Below are positions 6,827-9,096 of a stretch of 9,096 nt of DNA, in pieces. The position numbers and the translations under genes are program-made. The stretch's first letter is position 1, and the number at the start of each line of letters is the position of its first letter. The notes beneath the pieces were generated by a model. It was not told the origin of the DNA and ran no database searches. It saw nothing but the letters and a program-made list of their open reading frames with translations. The stretch covers positions 1-9,096 of the forward strand of contig DAOWNN010000067.1 in assembly GCA_030642585.1 (NCBI GenBank), written 5' to 3'. The stretch is from Bacteroidota bacterium (lineage in GTDB: Bacteria; Bacteroidota; Bacteroidia; Bacteroidales; VadinHA17).

Positions 6827-6916
6827 ATGAGAACATATAAATTTAAATGTCCGAAATGTGGCAATCAGCATTATATTTCACTTAAATTGGCCTGGTGGGG
6901 GCTATTGGTTTATTAA
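6827..6916 (+). pseudogene. 29-codon zinc-knuckle stub, probably a truncated gene
   Basis: An ATG at 6827 opens a 29-codon frame ending at TAA 6914-6916. It encodes MRTYKFKCPKCGNQHYISLK followed by a Leu/Trp-rich end (LAWWGLLVY). The CPKCG knuckle (residues 8-12) with flanking basic and aromatic residues is typical of the first half of a small zinc-ribbon protein. Such proteins normally have a second CxxC, which is missing. The frame ends inside the 3' end of convergent rsmE, overlapping it by 15 nt. It begins 71 nt after the Arc gene on the same strand, so it may be the remnant of a third gene of the SPFH-Arc unit cut short by rearrangement. It may also be a genuine micropeptide or a chance frame; the CPKCG motif makes chance less likely. 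Confidence 0.45.
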
Positions 6917-7603
6917 TCCAACAGTATGGCAGCATACAAGGCCGGCAGTTTCTGTTCGAAGCCTTGTGGAACCAAGACTTACCTGCTTAATATTTTTATC
7001 CAGGGCCAGCTCAACTTCCGTGGGACTAAAATCTCCTTCCGGGCCAATAAGGATCAAAGAACTACTATTTGACAATGGCTGATCTTTAAATTGAGGTGGA
7101 ATATCCTGGTCATAATGTGCAATATAAGTGTTGGTCTCTTTGATTTGATTAAGAAATAACTTGAAAGAAGTGAGTTCGTTTAGCCGTGGTTTATAGGCAT
7201 TTATCGATTGCTTCATAGCCGAAAGAATTCGTTTGTTTAGTCTTGCGGTTTTTAAGGTTCTCCTTTCAGATCTTTCACATAACAAGGGTGAAATTTCATC
7301 TACCCCTATCTCAACAGCTTTTTCGAGGAACCATTCAAAACGATCAATATTTTTAGTAGGTGCAATAGCAATATGCAGGTAATAAGGTCTTTTTTGGAAG
7401 TTGGTTTGAATTTCCTGTATTTCAATTATTGTTTTCCTGGGATGAGCTTGGATAATTTTCCCGATGGCAAAACTGCCCTCACCATCTATAAAACTGGCAT
7501 CTTCTTCCTTACTTATCCTCAGTACTCTGGCACAATGATGTGATTCTTCCGGACTTAAAACATTTATGCCTTGCTTAAGGCCGGGCAGATAAAATACTTG
7601 CAT
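6902..7603 (-). CDS. rsmE: 16S rRNA m3U1498 methyltransferase RsmE
   Basis: RsmE methylates N3 of U1498 in 16S rRNA within the small ribosomal subunit, using S-adenosylmethionine. The 233-residue protein has an N-terminal PUA-like domain (about 1-68, with SHHCARVLRI at 21-30) and a SPOUT-type catalytic domain. In the latter, EKAVEIGVDEISPLLCERSE (94-113) matches the family. The two segments of the trefoil-knot cofactor site are visible as LIGPEGDFSPTE (185-196) and LGSTRLRTETAG (210-221). Length is normal. The ATG at 7603 begins right at the domain and is preceded by a good -7 element. The gene is divergent from the phosphoesterase and converges on the SPFH-Arc unit, with its last 15 nt covering the end of the zinc-knuckle stub. 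Confidence 0.96.
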   Translation of the reverse strand: MQVFYLPGLKQGINVLSPEESHHCARVLRISKEEDASFIDGEGSFAIGKIIQAHPRKTIIEIQEIQTNFQKRPYYLHIAIAPTKNIDRFEWFLEKAVEIGVDEISPLLCERSERRTLKTARLNKRILSAMKQSINAYKPRLNELTSFKLFLNQIKETNTYIAHYDQDIPPQFKDQPLSNSSSLILIGPEGDFSPTEVELALDKNIKQVSLGSTRLRTETAGLVCCHTVGLINQ

Positions 7604-7625
7604 TGCTTTTTAATAGATTAAGCCA

Positions 7626-7633
7626 CAAATTTA
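7626..7633 (-). promoter_or_regulatory. Predicted -7 promoter element of rsmE
   Basis: Read on the minus strand this is TAAATTTG, a full match to TAnnTTTG. Initiation about 7 nt downstream leaves a leader of roughly 15 nt before the ATG at 7603. At 19 nt upstream the -33 position reads TTCA, a poor match to TTTG. Confidence 0.5.
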
Positions 7634-7644
7634 CGAAAATACGG

Positions 7645-7652
7645 TATATTCG
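7645..7652 (+). promoter_or_regulatory. Possible -7 element of the phosphoesterase gene
   Basis: TATATTCG matches TAnnTTTG at all but one fixed position and lies 22 nt before the ATG at 7675. No -33 box is evident. It lies 11 nt from the opposing rsmE element, so the two promoters would overlap back to back within the 71-bp divergent spacer. Confidence 0.3.
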
Positions 7653-7674
7653 TGAAGCGTGATAGATCTTGTTA

Positions 7675-8172
7675 ATGAAAACAATTGGAATACTTTCTGA
7701 TACGCATGGCTATTTTGATCCGGCACTCAATCATTTCTTTTCAGAATGTAATGAAATCTGGCATGCCGGGGATATAGGAAGTTTGGAGGTTATAGGAGAT
7801 ATTCGAAAGACTAAACCCTTAAGGGCTGTTTATGGAAATATTGATGGACAGGATATCAGGTCTCATTTTGGTAAGAACTTACGTTTTTTTTGCGAAGATG
7901 TAGATGTCTGGATAACTCATATAGGTGGATATCCTGGCAAATATGATCGAATGGTAAGAGAGACCATAAAATCGAAGCCTCCGGATTTATTTGTTTGTGG
8001 TCATTCACACATTTTAAAGGTAATGTATGATAAGTACCTGGATTTATTGCATATCAACCCGGGGGCAGCAGGCAGGACAGGACTTCAAAATATAAGAACA
8101 GCCATCCGGTTTCGGATTGATAAAGCAGATATTAAAGATCTTGAAGTGATTGAGATGGGGGAGAGGAGATAG
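7675..8172 (+). CDS. YfcE/MJ0936-type metallophosphoesterase
   Basis: The 165-residue protein is a compact calcineurin-like phosphoesterase using two metal ions; relatives hydrolyse phosphodiesters in vitro, but their physiological substrates are mostly unknown. The metal-ligand motifs are present in order: SDTHG (D9, H11), HAGDIG (D33), YGNID (N55), WITHIGG (H82) and CGHSH (H110, H112), then the family's INPGA (127-131). The motif set is complete, so it should be active. There is no signal peptide, so it is cytoplasmic. The ATG at 7675 leads directly into the first strand (MKTIGILSD); a TTG at 7669 would add only two residues. It is divergent from rsmE with a shared 71-bp promoter region and has no partner gene downstream. 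No clear terminator follows. Confidence 0.93.
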   Translation: MKTIGILSDTHGYFDPALNHFFSECNEIWHAGDIGSLEVIGDIRKTKPLRAVYGNIDGQDIRSHFGKNLRFFCEDVDVWITHIGGYPGKYDRMVRETIKSKPPDLFVCGHSHILKVMYDKYLDLLHINPGAAGRTGLQNIRTAIRFRIDKADIKDLEVIEMGERR

Positions 8173-8193
8173 GAAAACAAGATGTCAAAAGCA

Positions 8194-8217
8194 TGTCTTG
8201 AGCTTGCCGAAAGATCA
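8194..8217 (+). repeat. REP-like motif
   Basis: The core TTGAGCTTGCCGAAAG with flanking TCTT (8196-8199) and AAGA (8211-8214) resembles the dispersed TCCTGAGCTTGTCGAAGGA type of extragenic palindrome found in many environmental genomes. Those repeats are commonly associated with REP-associated tyrosine transposases (RAYT). Here it lies just after the phosphoesterase gene. Only one copy is in the window, and recognition is from memory. Confidence 0.4.
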
Positions 8218-8290
8218 GAGGTCTAATGTGTAATCACCTTACTGTGAAATTATTAACAGCAGAAAAAATGGAATGATGGAATTTGAATTA

Positions 8291-8385
8291 TGTCAAATGT
8301 CAGAAGGCAAATGTCAAATGTGTCATGTGAAAATATAAGAGGTCTCAACATTTGACTTTATACATTTGACCTCTGACTTTTGACA
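8291..8385. repeat. Inverted repeat built from 7-bp units
   Basis: The left arm is a row of heptads starting at 8292, 8299, 8306 and 8313 (GTCAAAT, GTCAGAA, GGCAAAT, GTCAAAT). The right arm has the complementary type starting at 8351, 8358, 8365, 8372 and 8379 (TTTGACT, degenerate TTATACA, TTTGACC, TCTGACT, TTTGACA). Arms 8291-8318 and 8358-8385 pair at about 23 of 28 positions, around a 39-nt spacer. A T run follows at 8386-8391, so a transcript entering from the left could terminate here. Confidence 0.75.
8319..8367 (+). repeat. Direct repeat, copy 1
   Basis: This 49-bp segment begins TGTGTCATGTGAAAATATAA. It recurs at 9048-9096 with two differences (C/T at 8344, A/T at 8360). It comprises the spacer of the heptad inverted repeat plus the start of its right arm. 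Confidence 0.9.
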
Positions 8386-8558
8386 TTTTTTACTCTTCTT
8401 TCCTGTTTTCTGAAAAGACACCCAAATGAATAATTTGCAAATAGCAATCACACTTTTTAGTCTAAAAGACATTGTCACAATTAGTCAATCATAAATATAT
8501 TGGGTTTGTTTTAAGATCAAGAAACTACATTGGGTATAAAAATACGAGCGTTCATTGC

Positions 8559-8603
8559 GGTCCGGTATAGCTATTTGCCTTTATTAAACCTTGTTGTCGG
8601 ACC
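8559..8603. repeat. Short inverted repeat GGTCCG/CGGACC
   Basis: GGTCCG (8559-8564) and CGGACC (8598-8603) are perfect complements separated by 33 nt. They mark the left side of the hairpin-rich segment. The pairing is short and not convincing alone. Confidence 0.4.
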
Positions 8604-8623
8604 TTTGATCTGTGGATCGAACC

Positions 8624-8735
8624 TAACCCCGGGTGGCACCCACTGAAGCTGATACTTTCCAGGAAACCTAAAGTAAATAGGCTTAACCGATGGCTGTATT
8701 ATAGCTACATCGAATAGTGGGCTTACCCGGGGTTA
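8624..8735. repeat. Large stem-loop with 11-bp GC-rich outer stem
   Basis: TAACCCCGGGT (8624-8634) pairs perfectly with ACCCGGGGTTA (8725-8735). After a small internal loop the stem continues with CCCACT (8639-8644) and AGTGGG (8716-8721). The enclosed DNA holds further small palindromes: TTTCC-A-GGAAA, CCTA/TAGG and GATGGCT/AGC-TA-CATC. This nested pattern fits a structured RNA or the terminal-repeat core of a non-autonomous element. Confidence 0.7.
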
Positions 8736-8743
8736 TTAATATT

Positions 8744-8760
8744 CAAGCCCTACAGGCTTG
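8744..8760. repeat. Hairpin CAAGCC/GGCTTG
   Basis: CAAGCC (8744-8749) pairs perfectly with GGCTTG (8755-8760) across the 5-nt loop CTACA. It follows the large stem-loop by 8 nt. There is no immediate T run, so it is probably not a terminator. Confidence 0.6.
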
Positions 8761-8788
8761 TTACAGTATTTTTGATCTTTAGCACCAA

Positions 8789-8820
8789 GGATCGAAGATC
8801 CCTGATGATTAATATCAGGG
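8789..8820. repeat. Two overlapping hairpins
   Basis: GGATC (8789-8793) and GATCC (8797-8801) close a GAA triloop. CCCTGAT (8800-8806) and ATCAGGG (8814-8820) form a 7-bp stem with loop GATTAAT. They share bases 8800-8801, so only one can be complete at a time. Confidence 0.65.
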
Positions 8821-8848
8821 CAGGCCTGACAATCATCGTCAGGGCCTG
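8821..8848. repeat. 10-bp hairpin with one bulged G
   Basis: CAGGCC-TGAC (8821-8830) pairs with GTCA-G-GGCCTG (8838-8848), with G8842 bulged and the 7-nt loop AATCATC. The loop is the exact complement of GATGATT (8804-8810) in the preceding hairpin. Confidence 0.65.
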
Positions 8849-8877
8849 GATCCACGGTACTGAAAAACTGCATGAAG

Positions 8878-8891
8878 ACTGCTTTAGCAGT
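8878..8891. repeat. Hairpin ACTGCT/AGCAGT
   Basis: ACTGCT (8878-8883) and AGCAGT (8886-8891) are perfect complements around TT. As an RNA this would fold as a 5-bp stem with a TTTA loop. It is the last of the chained palindromes. Confidence 0.5.
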
Positions 8892-9047
8892 GTGAGTAAT
8901 TGAATATATGGATTTTATGGATTTGTAATTTTTGACTTAATTACTTGTAGTTTTGGCGAGACATCCAAAAAGCAATACTATTTTGCATTAAAGGGCAGAT
9001 TATGTGTCAGTTAAGGCTATTGTATTTAGATTTGCTCGGAAAACAGG

Positions 9048-9096
9048 TGTGTCATGTGAAAATATAAGAGGTTTCAACATTTGACTTTTTACATTT
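9048..9096 (+). repeat. Direct repeat, copy 2 (cut by window end)
   Basis: It is identical to 8319-8367 except at two positions, in the same orientation and 729 bp downstream. Unlike copy 1 it is not preceded by the GTCAAAT heptads, so the shared unit starts sharply at TGTGTCATG. Its right part continues beyond the window. Confidence 0.9.

Larger units (their letters stand above)
8173..9096. other. 924-bp gene-free region rich in palindromic repeats
   Basis: I find no credible protein gene on either strand; open stretches lack sensible starts and recognisable motifs. The region holds, from left to right, a REP-like motif (8194-8217), a heptad-based inverted repeat (8291-8385), a chain of hairpins (8559-8891) and a partial second copy of the heptad-associated repeat at the edge (9048-9096). 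In 8392-8558 I see only plain AT-rich DNA with two short ATTGGGT copies. In 8892-9047 I see only a weak inverted repeat, AGTAATT (8895-8901) and AATTACT (8939-8945). I see no tRNA or rRNA. Confidence 0.7.

Noticed and set aside
6858..7082. 74-codon + strand frame overlapping rsmE
   Set aside because: It is antisense to the catalytic end of rsmE; the zinc-knuckle sequence upstream lies in another frame.
8569..8904. Possible degraded transposase frame through the hairpin region (stop-free stretches of about 48 and 61 codons on the + strand)
   Set aside because: No plausible start or transposase motif; the open stretches can be explained by the palindromic GC-rich sequence.
8173..9096. CRISPR array suggested by repeated short motifs
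   Set aside because: The 7-bp units are contiguous without spacers, the 49-bp repeat occurs only twice 729 bp apart, and no cas gene is present.

Overview
The window looks like a chromosomal segment of a Bacteroidota (Bacteroidetes) bacterium, probably a marine or sediment relative of Bacteroidales/Marinilabiliales; this is inferred, not proven. The DNA is AT-rich. Most genes lack a Shine-Dalgarno (SD) sequence. Several upstream regions carry the Bacteroidota-type -7 element TAnnTTTG. UvrA lacks the first cysteine pair of its first zinc finger, which I recall as usual in this phylum. The two leftmost proteins resemble uncharacterised envelope families I associate with Bacteroidota.

Layout. 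(1) 116-1546: a two-gene envelope operon on the + strand, a lipoprotein followed by a small secreted protein, closed by a strong intrinsic terminator. (2) 1545-4358, minus strand: uvrA, the damage-recognition ATPase of nucleotide excision repair, convergent with region 1. (3) 4547-5484, plus strand and divergent from uvrA: an ECF sigma factor with a GTG start and a perfect SD sequence, then an unknown 68-residue protein and an intrinsic terminator. (4) 5699-6755: a two-TM SPFH/band-7 membrane protein followed 7 nt later by an Arc-type ribbon-helix-helix protein. A 29-codon zinc-knuckle stub follows and runs into the end of convergent rsmE. (5) 6902-7603, minus: rsmE (16S rRNA m3U1498 methyltransferase), divergent from (6) 7675-8172, plus: a YfcE/MJ0936-type metallophosphoesterase. 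(7) 8173-9096: 924 bp without a credible gene. It holds a REP-like motif, an inverted repeat built from 7-bp units, a run of at least six hairpin-forming palindromes, and a second, truncated copy of the heptad-associated repeat at the window edge.

The protein genes are mainly housekeeping or conserved-hypothetical, with no phage, CRISPR or known defence module. The least explained parts are the SD-led sigma operon, the SPFH-Arc pair with its truncated zinc-ribbon neighbour, and the structured repeat-rich DNA at the right end. The right end resembles a cluster of non-autonomous palindromic elements or a structured RNA.
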